Shown here one piece after another: positions 22,057 through 35,343 of a DNA stretch of 64,000 nucleotides. Each line of letters begins with the position of its first letter. Within the stretch, counting starts at the first letter, position 1. The notes beneath the pieces were generated by a model, which was given only the letters and a program-made list of their open reading frames with translations, ran no database searches and was not told where the DNA came from. A program made the translations under genes and the position numbers. The stretch is from the NCBI RefSeq assembly GCF_002999335.1, contig NW_020312042.1, forward strand, positions 1-64,000, written 5' to 3'. The DNA comes from Cyclospora cayetanensis. Taxonomy: Eukaryota; Apicomplexa; Conoidasida; Eucoccidiorida; Eimeriidae.

Positions 22057-25000
22057 ATGAGGATCGACACCGCGGGAAGTAGTGCCCAGGCTGTGGCAGC
22101 TTGGCCTCGCGAGGCCTCTTCCGTGGAGGAACCCCTTTCCCACAGTGGGGACGTCTCTGCGGAGCATGTGGAAGAGCGCTCTGGAGAGTTAGCCGAGAAG
22201 AGTTCGGCGGTTGAGTCGCACATTGCAGGGGAAGATAAGGAATTTTTCTTTGAACGGCAATACCATGCAGCAGCAGCAGCACCGCTTCCAGCAGAGGTAC
22301 TCTCTGTATTGGATACCCCGATTGTCAACAACAGGGACAGCCCCGGAGGCCTTTTAGGCGACTCCGAGGGCGCAGTGGGACTAACTGATCTCTCCAGTGC
22401 CTCTGGAGCAGATCCTGAGGATCTCGCGCTGAAGTCTGTAGACTTCCAGCAGCACAGACGCATCTCCCTGGCGGCTTCCTCTTCTGCCGTTCCGGCGGAG
22501 GCTTCTCTCTGCGAAGCACTGCCTTCGGCTCGCTTCGAGGAGGCCCCCACGCCTGCGGGTTCAACTTCAGGCCTCTCCGAAGATCACAACAGCTCAACGG
22601 AGTGCGGCTTCCTGCTGCCTCTGAAGCCCTCGAGGAATTGCGTCGCCGCTGCTCCTCCTCCCTCTCTCGAAGCCTCAACAGGAGTAGAGCGCAACAGCAC
22701 TGCAGCAACGCATGAATCGCTTTACAGTGCAGAAGGGAGACAGGGCCCCCAGGCCTCGCATGCCTGGGAAGGAGAAGTGGCTCGTCGAACGCGTCCTCCA
22801 CGTCGGGCTGCTGCTGCTGCAGCAGCAGCAGCGCACACCCGGCGACACTCCGAGGAGGAGGCCCCCGCGCCCCCCCCTCTGGGGCTGAGGGCCCCCCCTC
22901 TGGGCTCCCGTGTGGTGTCACGGCTTCCTGGCGTCAAATACTGCCACTCACGGAACGCCTGGATCGCGCGCTGGTCCGAAGAGGGCCAAGAGAGGTGGAA
23001 GACTTTTTCAATCAAAGCATGCAAGGGATTTTCCGAGGCTCGTATGCAAGCCGTGCAGTTCCGGTGAGAAAGAGAGAGAGAGAGAGCGAGAGCGAGAGAG
23101 AGAAGGCGACATTCCCAACACAGGCGGGGAGGGTGGGGGGGAAGGAGCGACTCCCAATGTGACTTTTTGTAGGGCGTAAAAGCCGTGGGTGTGGTGGGCA
23201 GCTTCTTTGGCTCCTAGTTCGCGCCCCTCTCTGGCTCTGCGCCCTGAGTGCTTCTTTTTCGTTTTGCCCGGTTTGACGGTCCTATTGGGCAAAAGGCGAA
23301 CTTGCCGGCTGTGCCTTTTTGTCTGCCGTTCGCAGATGGGAGAAAGTTCGCATGAAATACGCAAAACTCATGAAGCAGGCAACCCCCCAGCCCGGCCTAA
23401 TTGGCACTGCCCCAGCCGAAGGCCCAGTGGAGGCCCTTGAGATGGACGCGGAGGCGGCAGAGCTCGCAGCAGCGCTGCAAATGTACGGGAAAGGCTCGCA
23501 TGTCAGAGTGCCAAGAGGGAAAGCTGGCGCGGCTGCTGCTGCACAGAGAACTCGCAGCAGCAGCCCCAGTTCGACTACCAAGGGGGCCCCAGCAGCAGCA
23601 GCGGCAGCAGACCCCAGTGCGCGACAGGGCCCAAGAACCAAACGCCAGGGTGGTGTGCAGGGGGTTTCCAAGACGCTTGTCGAAGATGCCACTCGTGGAA
23701 TGGAGCTAAGAGGCTCGCCGTCGAAGAAGCTGTGCTCAACTCCATCGCAGCGGCAACAGCAGCAACAGCAGCAGCAGCAGCTTGTTGACTCCCATCAGCA
23801 GCTAACTGCTTCTCAGTGGGCGCTGCTCCAGCAGCACTTACAGCTGCCAACTTCCCACAGTGCCAGTACCAGCAAGACTGCGAGTCCTGTGTGGGCTGAG
23901 AGCGAGCAAGGGCCTCCTCCCGCCTGTTCCCCTGCTCTTTCCCCAGCCGGTCCCCCACCTCAAAAAGCTGCCCTTCTCACACGCCGCGAGCTCGAGGAGG
24001 CCCTCATTAAGTCAGAACCAGAGAAAGGGATTTCCGGCGAGCATTCACTTTCAGAGTTGGACCTGAAAATGCAGCTGTTGCTGCAGGTGGCCATGCGGTT
24101 GCAGCAGCAGAGCACGGAGCAGCAGGATTCGGCCCTCATGATGCAAACCTTCAAGGCCCTCGTGCAGTACCGGCAGGAGCGACAAGAAGAAGTCACCACG
24201 GGGCCCTTGTTGCACACGGCACAGCAACAACAACAGCAACAGGGAAAGGATCGTGGTGGCACCACCGACCTCGAGAGTGGCCTTTTGCGCCTTGTGGCGA
24301 ATTCGGCGGGCCGCTTGGGGGGCGCCCGTGGGGGGGCCGTACGGGGGTCAGAACTGAGAGCGCTTTCTGGCTCAAAAGAGGGGGCCTCCTCTCATGACAT
24401 CGCATCTGTTCTGGGGATGAGGGAAGTGTCTCCTTTGTCTGCCAAGCAGTCCTGGGGAGAGGCGCCCGCAGATCAGGGCTTTGTGGAGGGTTTGAATACC
24501 TTGACGCGCTTCCTCGCCGACGAGAACCGGTCCTTGTCAACAGCAGCAGCAGATGCAGCTGCTCGTGGGGGGGGCGTTATCGGACTGACGAATTGGGTAA
24601 CAAGCCCTCTGACACAGTCCACGCGCTCTGGTGGGGAGTCTTGCAATGGGACGCCTGGGGGCCCTGTTTTCGGTGCTGAGAGAGAATCCTTCGAGGGCCC
24701 CCTGGCGGAAGACGGCGTAGATCTCCAGCCATGGCGCCGCGCAGTGTGTGTGATTTTAGAGGACGTGCTGGAGAACTGCATTTTGGAAGTGGGATCCCAG
24801 CCTCGGGAAGGCGGTTCTATGAGCCTGGAGCGCCTGCAGTTTGCGCCGATGGTCGGTCGACTGAAAGCCCTGGCTGCCCGCAGCTGCAGCAAAGCGGAGC
24901 TGCGGCCCTTCCTTCGCTTATTTTCTCGCAGTATTCGGCTGGGCCTGGTTCCCAGCAAGCAATCCGAAGACGTTCAGCAGCTCATTCTTGATGCTCTCGG

Positions 25001-25130
25001 AGCCCTCGATGATGCCCTTGCCGCCTCGCGGGCCCCCCCACCGCTCGCACTGGCGACGCGTGGGCATCTGGACTCTGTGGATACTCCTTCTCCGTTCACG
25101 CTGCTCCCTGCGGGGAGCGGGTTTAGCTAA
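22057..25130 (+). CDS. ApiAP2 transcription factor with C-terminal ACDC domain
   Basis: Two exons, 22057-23063 and 23336-25130, join in frame to 933 residues. The AP2 DNA-binding domain lies at about residues 283-350. It begins with 'LPGVKYCHSRNAWIARWSE', continues 'RWKTFSIKACKGFSEARMQA', and is split by the intron between 'VQF' and 'WEKVRMKYAKLMKQ'. Residues about 800-900 form a helical segment ('VCVILEDVLENCI' to 'LILDALGALDDAL') that fits the ACDC domain, which accompanies AP2 domains in this phylum. Between them are Gln-rich and Ala/Ser/Pro-rich low-complexity tracts coded by CAG repeats. ApiAP2 proteins are the main sequence-specific transcription regulators of apicomplexans; the target genes cannot be read from here. 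The start is the first Met of the open frame. The intron opens with a (GA)n tract directly after the donor. Confidence 0.9.
23064..23110 (+). repeat. GA-rich simple repeat at intron 5' end (AP2 gene)
   Basis: A GA dinucleotide tract with a few interruptions begins immediately after the splice donor of the AP2 gene's only intron. Confidence 0.85.
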
Positions 25131-26930
25131 GCCTTTTGCTTCCGTGGCTTAGGCGTCTGCGGTAGCAACCGCTGTTGACGCATTCCTCCGTCATCTCTCT
25201 CAAGAAGATCCGTTCGTTCAGTCTCGCTCCTCTTTCTGCACCTCGGGAGAAAAGAGGAGACCCTCTGTCTGAACCTTCTTACGCTCTGCCGTCCATTCAA
25301 AGCCCCGGCTCGGCTGGGGAATTTCATCCGAGTTATGTCTAGTGGTTTCAAGGAGGCGCATTTTGCGGGTGGTCGTGCAGTTTGTGGTCGGTCCTGTAGT
25401 TTGTTTTGCCTCTCGTTATTTCTTCTGAGTAATCTCTTTATTGGAATTCGGTGCTCGTGCATTTGTCTCTGCACCGTACATCCCAGCTGAGAGGGAGCAG
25501 CTACTCTGTCCCGGGTGTATGCGGATCTTGGCTGTTGTGTGTGCCGCTGACAGGCGAAGCGAATGTATGTCTGAAGCGGGTTCTGTGTGCGTGCAGCGGC
25601 AGCAATTCCTTCGCCGCTATGAATGTGGAATGTATAGCTTATTGCCTCAGCCTAATCAGGTTGTTGCTTTCTTATATGCATTATTAAGGCCCGCATGCGC
25701 CAGTATCTCTCTACCGTCCATTTCTCTATCCGTTCTCGTATTCCGATTCCATCATAGCTGATTGCCCCATCCATGGGCATGACGGCATAGCTGCAGCTTC
25801 AACGCTTGTAGCCTGATGTTGCTTACCGCGTGGCCCATTCTTTCCCCTTAGATTGCGTGCCTTCGTCATCATTCGTGCCACCTTCTCCTCGGATACACAG
25901 GGGAGACTGTGTTTAAGTGGGAGATAGTAGGAAGGGGAACTGAGTGGCACAGAGATGGGGCTGCTGAAGGCAGCAGCTTGTGCTCTCATAGTCCTCTGGA
26001 TTGAACCACCACGTAAACAAACACGTTTCAGTGGGAGCTCGCGAGGAGGCTATGTTTGTAGCTGGCAAGTGCAGTAGTTTTCGTGTCTGGGGTGGGGCCT
26101 TAGGGGCGCTAGAGCCCCCAGACGCAGTTCCCCCTTGTGCTGTGTCGCAAGCTGAGGGGGCACGTAGCATCGCCTGTTTCTTCCAAGTCCATCGTACTGA
26201 TGGATTCGGGGAAACTATTTGGACAGTAAGCGTGGCTTGGCTTTGGAGCACTAGCATGTCCAGCGACCATCTTGCTGGAAAGGTTGGTGGAGCCTATCCT
26301 ACTTCTTCAAGCGGCCAGTCGGCGTCTTGTCCCATCGCTCATAGCGTACCGAGTATGCGTGGGCACCCAATTCTATCCAGCTGAACAAAAGTTTAAGTTC
26401 ATCCCATACCTAGGCGTTTTTGTCTTTCCAACGACGCTTTGGATTTACCTCCTGATACAGAGTACCTCGTGTTGCGTAGTGCAGTGTTTGAGTTTCACCG
26501 CTTCCCAGACTTCAGGCCAGATCATAATCCAGGTTTATATACTGCAACGGCAGGTCTTTTACATAAGGAGGTACACATTGGTACTGGTGGTCGGTGGGTA
26601 CACAGCATGAAGCCGAGAGAGGAAGGTGCCGCATTGCGCGGCGGCCTGTAGCAAAATTCTCTTAGTGTCGATAGAAACGATAATGGGGAAAGTGAAGGGC
26701 AATTCGTGGTAATGGTTACCATGACGATTTACTGTCTCAAATATATTTGCCGTGTATCCATTTCTACTTGAATATAGCATGCACACGCGGAACTCCGTGA
26801 TTGAACGCCATGGAGTCTAAACTGAAGGGATAAGCACAAGAGTCAAACGTGATTGGTGGGAATAAGCAAGGCGAATTTGCAAATGGGGCTACTGCGATAA
26901 AGGCTCAGTCTCATAAAGTGCGTCCAAATT
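25131..26930. other. Intergenic region between AP2 gene and relic B
   Basis: This should include the AP2 3' untranslated region. The remaining open frames on both strands show no recognisable domain, and I see no RNA gene. Confidence 0.45.
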
Positions 26931-26939
26931 CTTTAATTC

Positions 26940-29900
26940 TTCTTAGTCCATATAAGCTCCTGCAAGTTGACATGGCTGGAGAAACATCCTCTGTGGGTTG
27001 CAACGATGCATACACGCGGGACAGATGTACCTAGGTGGCTTAGAAGGAGAAAGCCCTTTCTTGGTAAGTGTGTGAACTCTGCTACATCGCTAGCAGAAGG
27101 ACCACATTCATTTCTCCCCAGCAAAGCCAGTTTCCTGTACAGTGATCTTGGTAGTACCTCAATACGGTGTGGCAGAGCCTTCTTGCGGGCTGGCCAGCAG
27201 AGCAGTGAGAGAAGGCTGTTCTGAGCATGCGTCCCACCTAGGTAGCCCTGCAACAGACTCCTCAATAAGGAATTATGTTGATTGGCTAGGCGAGATCCTG
27301 TAGGAAGGCACAAATGCCAAGGGGGATTTTGCAACTTTGCAAAACAGACAAGCTCCCTGAAGGCTGGCCACTTGCTGGTCGCCAAGCTCACCTTATTGAG
27401 ATGATCGTTGGTTCCGCCCCAACCTAAACTCGACAAAATCGGAATTCCTTATTGTGCAAAGAGGAGAATGATTGAAGGCAGAGAAATTGTAGGAAAAATA
27501 AAATTGGAGAAATGAACCAGCATCTTTGGGCAAGCCCAATGTTGGTGTTGAAGAACGGAAGGGGGGCACGTAAGTTAGCTTCAAGTCTCTGAGCCACATC
27601 AAGGTGAAGCACGAGTTCCTGCCGTGTAACATTAGCAAATCGCTCGACAAACTACAAAGAACAACCGTCCACTCACCATCTGACTTCATACACGCCCTCT
27701 TCCAAATCCCAATTCACCCGGATGACAGGCACGAAACGGTGTTCTAAATTGGCACTCGCAAATTCGGCTATAGCTGTATGCCGCTTGAACCTGTAGATGT
27801 TCCCGCTGAGCTGCAACAGTGAGCTACTGAGGAGATAAGTGAGCATAACAAGGAGGGGTGAATGGTTGATTACATGGACAAAGTCTTAGTGATCACCTGA
27901 CGGTTCAAGGGCACTCACTGGGGCTAAGGGGCGCGCTTCAGCTGTTGCGGTACAAGCAGTGCTACAAGAAGGCACACATGTGCGCAGGCTCGTGTGCAAG
28001 ATCGTGCTTTTGGAACTCTGGGACTATGTTGCAGGAATCGACAGATCCGGCAAGAGTTCGGGCAACAAAGGAGTGGCGTTTTACGCACCCACAAAGAGGT
28101 TGCGAAGTTCTATGGCTTCGCATCTTATTACTCATATTCCATTTACTGGATTACTCTAAGTACTGCTCATAGACTGATTCACTATAGAAGACTTTGTCTG
28201 TGACGTCTACATAGCGGTCAATGTCGCAGCAAGCACGTTTGTCAGCTCTTTGCAACTTCTCCGGTGCTAACATCCCCCGATCATGAGCGCGCAATTTCTT
28301 TTTACAACCTCTGCAAGTGGTGTAGCAAAGGGGCTATTTTCTCCCAAAGGCGTAAAGGCTCTCCAAAAGAAGAAAGTATTGCTTTTTAATCTAATCTCGT
28401 TACCATACCTGAGCAGCTGTATCTATTGCAGGAAGCGGAAGTCTATGCGGAGTGTTGGGACGTTGAAAGAATGCCAACGCTATTTGTACGAATCTCATTC
28501 TGGTGTATTAAGCGACCAGCAGTCTTTGATACACCTCAAAAAGACTTTCGGGACACGCATTATTTTAGAGTCATTGATGGCTTAGGCATCTCTCGCAGTC
28601 GACTCTACAAAGCGGTATATCTAGGCCCTTACCAACTTGGACACGGAAGCGTTCTCATGACGTGTCAAAGCTTCAGTATTGTCCAGCGTTACGCTTCTTG
28701 TCTGCGATGATTCACACTTTTTATTGACATTCCGTGCATCGTATGCATTTGACACCCATCATTTCGCTGCTACTGCCAGATTTAAAGTTGCGGGAGGGTA
28801 AAGCACTACCACGTTGGGTGTAATTTTCTCTGGCTCAAAGCAAAGCAGGAGCTCCCTTGCCGGTATTCTGGCTTTGATCCAGTGTGCATTTGTGTGCTGA
28901 GCATATGACTATGCTCATTCTGACCATGGTGGGGTTCACACTAAAGTGAAATAGCTTTCACAGTCTTTGAGTGACCTAGAGTGCTTCCCACACCAGAGAA
29001 GTATGTCTTGTCGTGCTCTTACTGTGAGCAGATTGAAGCCACGCAATATCTCCAAAGCTGACTATTTACAAACCTTTCCAGTTCCTGAATGGATGAGGAC
29101 TGATCTGACTGAAGTTTATTTTTGGACTCCCAAAAGTCAAGGGTCTGGAGAGCACCTACGTCTTTGTTGAAAATCTCAGCAAGTGTGCCCATTTCATCGC
29201 TTGCTCCAGCTCTCTCACAGCTCAGGAGGTCCAATAGTCGTTATTATCTCATTATTGGAAGCTTTGCGGACTTCTCAGGATGACTTACGGATGCGGATCC
29301 AAAGTTCTAAAAGTGCGATCTGGCAGGCCTTCAAGACCACGTACGCATTGGCCATGATTAGACCGATGAGAATGACTGAGGTAGATGAAGAGAGAGAGTA
29401 CCGAATTACAATGTTTTGCAGTATTTGCACGCGTGTTCACACAAATATATTTGCTCTGTTCAATTTTCTTTCCTGTGCTAAACAGTTTCAGGATTTGACT
29501 GTGCTCTAGCGAGTAGATATTTGGCGGCATCGCTGGTGTACACTCGAGATCTCCTGTCAGATCCGGGCCTGGATTTGATTGCCCGAAGTTGGCGGTCACT
29601 CATAGGCCGGCTGAAGGATTCAGAGAACAGCTGGTAAGTGCACTTAAATTTATGCGCAAAGCTACGTAGGATTAAGTACGAAAAAAGTAATAATGAAATA
29701 AGCGGCAGTGACATATGTGTTTTCGAGCCTGGACATTCGGTCCTGGTGAATCGGCAGGGTTTACTAAGTGCACCAGAAGCAAACCTGATAATAAAGTTCA
29801 AGGCCAGGTAGCTTAGACCATTTGTTGTTGTCTCACGATCAATGCTCTTCCTTTCTCCTTCGATATCCCTCAATGTTAGTGGTGCCACAGAACTACCATA

Positions 29901-30095
29901 TTTTGCTTCCGAGAGAGGTCTAAACTCGCTTAATGAATAGGGAACCATAGAAAGCAAGAGAGGTGCTGGATTCTAGGACCATTGAGCGCGGAGTAAGCAG
30001 TCGAGGAGATTTCACCCTGGAACAAGGTGGGACACGCCAGCCTCAGTGACTGAATGGTGGAGCAGCTACGGGCTTCAATGTTGCAGGAGAGTGGT
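26940..30095 (+). mobile_element. Ty3/Gypsy-like retrotransposon relic B
   Basis: This second copy of the same family is colinear with relic A from about 15.95 to 18.95 kb. The segment 27127-28170 is nearly identical to 16087-17130 of A, with roughly two dozen differences and one 3-bp gap. The parts on either side are much more diverged. It shares A's reverse-transcriptase stops and the damaged 'YMDKVL' box near 27870. Downstream it keeps 'QEAEVYAECWDVERMPTLFV' near 28425, 'YQLGHGS' near 28630, an integrase-core-like 'STYVFVENLSKCAHF' near 29145, and the integrase C-terminal 'FEPGHSVLVNRQGLL' followed by 'KFKAR' near 29725-29805. It is inactive. LTRs are not identified. Confidence 0.8.
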
Positions 30096-32428
30096 AGCTT
30101 TGTTTAATTTTCCAAGGTTGGTCTTCATGGACGGTATGTGTGATGTTCTCTGATGATTGTGCTTCCCTCGTTCATCTATTCTTTTGAAATAGTTGCTTTC
30201 CTCGTGGGTACTGCTTGAGAACTTATCTGGTTCTACGGGTAAGGCGATCTCTCCATTCAGATTTGTCTGCAGGCACTCTCAGTTATTCCGTCCTGTGAAA
30301 TCCGCAATCGTGTATATTTTGAGGAATATACGTTAAAATTGTTGCTTGCAGCTGGTGTGAAAGCATTCAGGCATTGTTGTATGAGGCACGGAGGCACTGC
30401 TGGAGTACTGTGCACCTCCATTTCCTTGAATGCCTCACTTGTCATTGATTTTTTACAGCAGGAGGTTTACACAGTTGGGAGCCCATCAAGCCGCTGGGGT
30501 CTTGCCATCTTGTTCTATCGTTCGCTGTTTGTTCGTGTAAATCCTTCCTTCTGTTTCTCTGCAGGTTAATGCATTCTTTCCCCTGATTACCCTCATCATT
30601 TTGCTTTTTCCTGCTCAACTGGGAAGCTGTGGTACCTCAGGACCTCTTTCGCTATTACATGCTTTCTATGCCATGTCAGGCAGGTGGTGAACACGAGTCA
30701 ATGTAACTTCAAGTACGCGAAGGGTGTTTTAGGACGGAAGATGATGAAAAGGGCTAAGCTTCGCTTTTCGTAGTTTTATACCGCACTAATTATGTTACTT
30801 GAGACCATTAGTGTGTAGGTGATTATTTGGCATGCCTTTTGTTCATTATATATATTTGCAGAAAACTGTCAGTTCTCCACAATAGGACGCATTGCTAGGT
30901 TACAGGCGGTAGTCAGTCAGGCACATACATTCCATCCACTATACTGCACATATTCTTAGAGCGATTCTTTCACTTTTCCACATCAAAGATTACCATTCGT
31001 CATCTGGTGCCCATAGGGAACAAGCTATGTCAATCAAAAACCCTGCGAGTAAGCTTCCTCCAATTTCATTCAGGGATGACACCCCGCCATCCCACAAGGC
31101 AACAGGATGACGGGTTGAGGCGAAAATGCTGAACTGGGGTGCATCTAGCTGCACGCATGAAAACTTAAGTAGAGCCACCTTTAACACTCTATCTAAGCCC
31201 TCCTAAAGGAGATACTTGACTCCAAACGCTAGCTGTTTTTTAGTGGTTTCCAAAAGAGCTCCTCCCTCTGCGGGGACCCCTCAGATTTCCCGAGATTAGG
31301 GTACAGGGACATTACATGCGCGTACTCGCGCTTTCTCATCACTCCAAGCATTCGCAGCTAGTTGCAAAATTGCTTCTAGTGCACAAACCCACAGCAATGC
31401 GTCCTGCTGCATCCAGCTAGCAGTACGCAGCAATTAATAGGGCATACGGGCAAACACACCAACAATTCGAATCCTTTCTTATCCTTATTCAAATATAACT
31501 AGTGTAGTAGAAAATGCCAATAGCTCAGCCAGCTACTCGCCCATAAAAGCCCTTTAAACAAACATAGCGTGCCACAGATCTTGGCAAGAAAGCGCTAGGC
31601 ATGAGCAGCAGTGGGCAGAAACCAGGAAGACACAATGCGCGCAATCAATACTAGAAAATTGTGCGCAACCGCAAGCTGATACAATGTTGACTCGGCCAGC
31701 CTCAACCAGGGCCTTGAACTGCCCAGACGAGCACAAAAACGAAGACGAACAGGAGAGCTTGCACTCTGCTATGATCTATCTGCAGCCAAGTATGGCATAT
31801 GGGACTCAGAAGCACGTGATATTTGTGCCAACTGCTTGTGGGAAGGTTTTGCTGGCTTATCTACAGAACTAGAATGTTCGCGGTCGCAGGTAGAAAAGTA
31901 CGCACACAACCTAAGACCAGTGCTCCTTGAACGCAAACAACAGCGCGATCACACTAACATGAAGTTTCTTGACATTTTAGTTAGAATGATTGCCGTATTA
32001 CTGCAGCTGCTAAATCTATGACGCGTGCTGTCACATACCATAATGCTCGTTTGGAAGACTCCATGCTCCCTTCCTGAGATTCTCGGGAACCTCCAGTTCG
32101 ATCTCTACGGCTGCACAAGTATATTCAATTTACCTGATTAAGACACTGATGTTAGCTGGAAGAATGAGATGGACATTCAGTGATACTTGTTGGGTTTCTG
32201 CATGCAGCTGCTACTGGCGAGAAAGGGCCTCAGCCCCGTGTAGAACCCTTGCCCTCTCACCATTTTAGTTTACATTCCAAATTTTCAGCACGCATTCAAC
32301 CTGCCAGACGAAACCGGGACCCCATTTGCTGTGTGCATTTAGACTAATTTCAGAAATTATGGCCCACGGGGCGCTCTCCCGTGACGCCCCGGGTGAAGCG
32401 GTTTTGTAGTTGCTCTTCCACGTGTGGC
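30096..32428. other. Intergenic region upstream of the bL27 gene
   Basis: No conserved protein is seen. An R1 repeat copy lies at 31240-31560. The part near 32.0-32.4 kb is the likely promoter of the plastid ribosomal protein gene. Confidence 0.4.
31240..31560 (+). repeat. Dispersed repeat R1, copy 2
   Basis: The copy shares with the 57.2-kb copy the blocks 'AAGAGCTCCTCC' and 'GCAGCTAGTTGCA'-like, and with other copies the 'GCAATTAATA' block. It lies in the same orientation. It is diverged and was recognised by eye only. Confidence 0.35.
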
Positions 32429-34098
32429 ATGTGGCCTTTGCAGCAGCAGCTGTTGCAGCAGCTGCTGGTGGTGGTTGTTGTGGCACTGACGGAAATAGGC
32501 AGCGCACACGCCAGGACCGGTGTTGCCCATCCATTCGGCGGAGTTCACGCCATTATAGCAACGGCAGGTGACTCACGTATTCATCATCACCAGCTCTACA
32601 GTAGCCCTCCACCTGGGGCCGCGGGGAGCCGCCTAAGCACCCTCTTGAGGGGCCCTTCAGCAAAAGGACTCCAGTGTCACTTATTTAACGCGCAGGCAAT
32701 AGGATGCCTCGGGACCTTGGAAGGAAACAGTCTACAGGTGCAGGAGTTTGTACCCTTGGGGGGATTCTCAGATTCTAATGGATTTAGTTTCCCGACTCTG
32801 AAGAGTGTGGGGCCTGGCCAGGGTTGCCGATTGGGTTTTCGCGGTCGCAGATATTCATTTCATAGGTGCAGCAGCACTTGGAGCAGTGGAGAAGCGGCAG
32901 GAAGGCTGGCGTTTGTGGCTGTTGGGATTTCAAAGACTCTCCGGTGCGCATTGAAATGCAGAGAGGCACAGCGTTGGCACTCCTGCCTACACTCCCCTTA
33001 CTGGACCGGCATAATTAGGGTAGCATACGACTGCAGAAGCAGGCTGATGCAGAGAGCGTTGCTGCATTGATAGACTTGCACAACTTGATGTATAGGTGTC
33101 CCCATCCTTGATACCTTTTTCAGAGGGTATTTTCTTTTTCGTTTGATGTGTGGATTTTTCTTCCTCCTGCAGACCTATAGCCGCATGTTCTGCCTCTTCG
33201 TACTCAGGCCATAAGGGGCCTCTCACTGCGCTCTATGCAACGTCCAAGGGGGGGGCCACCACAAAAAACAACCGCGATTCGCGTCCCAAGTATTTAGGTG
33301 CGCTATTTACGGGTCTATATACTCCACTTGCTTGTCTCGTTTCAGACACTTAAGGATGTACGACACAGCGTGAATCGTTCGATGCCTTGCTCTTGTGTTG
33401 CACCACGTCTGAGGGTTTCGGCATAAGGATTCGTGGGGCTGTGGAGTTTTCAGGCGTTAAAAAATACGGGGGGGAGTTTGTGGTGCCGGGACAAATAATT
33501 GTGCGACAGCGAGGCACGCGCTTCAAAGCTGGCGACGGTAAGACACCGAACACTGAAGTGTGTAAACACCTGCTAGGGAAGCTGTTGGACTGTTTCTTTC
33601 ATTCCCATCCCAACATTGCGTTTCTGACCTGTGTAGTCGGTAATTCTGTCCAGCAGAAGGCTTAGTCCCCGACTGAACAGGCTGCCTTTGTCTTCCCATG
33701 CGGCTGTTAGTTTTTTGGCCACTGTAGGCACCGAGTTTGCAATTCCATAGCCCTTGGGGCTTTTTGCTTTGTTTGGCTCAATGAGGAACATTTAGCGGTG
33801 TGTCATTGCCTGCATTTCAGGAGTCATTAGGGGGGGAGACGACTCTTTGATGGCCAAGTGTGCGGGCTTTGTTTGCATGCGGAGGGTGCACCGGAACGGC
33901 GAGGGCACCTGGCGGGTGAAGAACGGCTGTGTAGTATCTGTAAAACCCTCAATTGCCCAGACACTCGACCCGAAAGCAATTAAAGTTGCCCTGCTGCGAA
34001 CTCTTTCCAGGTCCTGGATGCAGCGATCGACTGCGAGCATCCAGGAGAGTCTTGCCGCTGCTGAACAAAGCAGCAACCAGGAATGTGGGGACGCATGA
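32429..34098 (+). CDS. Plastid-type ribosomal protein bL27, apicoplast-targeted
   Basis: Exons 33173-33297, 33454-33537 and 33821-34098 are firm and in phase. They encode '[17 protein letters not shown]', '[20 protein letters not shown]' and '[20 protein letters not shown]', the signature of bacterial-type L27. L27 supports peptidyl transfer on the large subunit of bacterial-type ribosomes. The best 5' exon is 32429-32865, with donor AG|GTGCAG in the matching phase, giving about 307 residues. It starts with a signal peptide ([20 protein letters not shown], cleavage near 'GSAHA') and continues with a Ser/His/Arg-rich transit-like segment. This bipartite leader indicates the apicoplast rather than the mitochondrion. 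An in-frame Met 16 codons upstream is an alternative start. A C-terminal extension of about 60 residues follows the L27 fold. The exact 5' exon is less certain than the rest. Confidence 0.85.
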
Positions 34099-35343
34099 GT
34101 GAAATTTGAGTTATTTGCTGCCAGAGGTTGCATGCAGAGATAGCTACGGCGGCACTGTAAAGCATACGAAGGGCTTGTTTATGTGCTGAATTACCCAGCT
34201 CTTTGCACTTTTTGAAAACAGCTAACTGCTCGTGTAGAGTGAAACTAATTGAGGTTACCAATTATGTGCTCCGCACACACTGGTGGTTGGTCTTGTAGAA
34301 CTTATAAGTTTTGCTGCTCGAGGATATATATGGCACGGGTATATTATTTGCACAGGAGGCGTGGGTCCCCAGTGGAGCACTGGTTACCTGCCTGGTCGTT
34401 CTTTCTAACCCATGAATCCCTTAATCTGAAACCTAAGGGAACAGGAGTAGTTCAACAGGTATACAGCGTGCGACGAGAAAGCGCCTGCCTTTAATCCTTT
34501 AAACAGAGGTACCGGATGTTGGGTAGTCTGTTGAGTAATGTTTAATCCTTTCCCGAACGTCCACAATTACTACGGGGCTCCAAGGTGACCTAGGGATACC
34601 AACGGGAACAGCCAACGTAGCGGGCTTGGAGCAGGTTCCTGCTGCTGGTGTCTCGTCATGGCCCTCCATAACAAAAACCTTGGCCATAAAGGTAGGGATA
34701 AGCTTAAACAGAGTATTTATGTTCTGTGGTAGGGGGCAGGCAGCATGTGCTGAAGTGCAACGGTCAGTGTCTCCGTAGCAGCAAGCCACGTGCTCTATCG
34801 CCGCCATCCTTGGACGACATAAGTTCTCATATGGTGAACACCTGAATGGCGCGATTTAGCCTGCCACTACTATGGCCCTTATACAGGAACGTTTGGGAGA
34901 CTTTTTGTGTACCTGTGCCGAAGTTTAATATGCTTTTTACCACAAACCCGTGCAAGAGCAGACGAAATAAAGAAGCCAGATGCTCCTGCTGTGTGCAAGG
35001 CTCCAGGGAAGATATTGGGGCCTGGGAGAGCCTCAGCACAGAGCTTACGGCTTTTCGAGGATAGCTCTTGGGTTTTGATTCAACGGTTACTCCGCTGTGG
35101 CCTGGCACATCTTCATGTGCGGGCCATGGGAGAAGTGTCGGCCTCCATGGGAATGGGGAGAGATAAGCATACAGGAGTGCTCGAAGGGGACAGCAGCTGT
35201 AAAGTTTGCTATGGGTCGCAACACTAATAAAGGAATTCCAGCACCTGTTCAACGCTTGGACTGCGGTACAGCTAGTGCAAGATATGCAGACCTTTGCTGC
35301 ACAGTGTTGCAGGCTGGTGAGCGGTGTTTTTGTTCATTTTGCT
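34099..35343. other. Convergent intergenic region (bL27 / Cys-rich gene)
   Basis: The stretch separates the 3' ends of two convergent genes and should hold their untranslated regions. No conserved coding signal was found. Confidence 0.5.

Noticed and set aside
21948..22921. Minus-strand open frames opposite AP2 exon 1
   Set aside because: The plus strand has the AP2 domain with conserved Trp positions; the opposite frames reflect GC-rich codon use.
31455..31475. TTCGAATCC resembling a tRNA T-arm
   Set aside because: No matching A box, acceptor stem or anticodon arm at the right distance.
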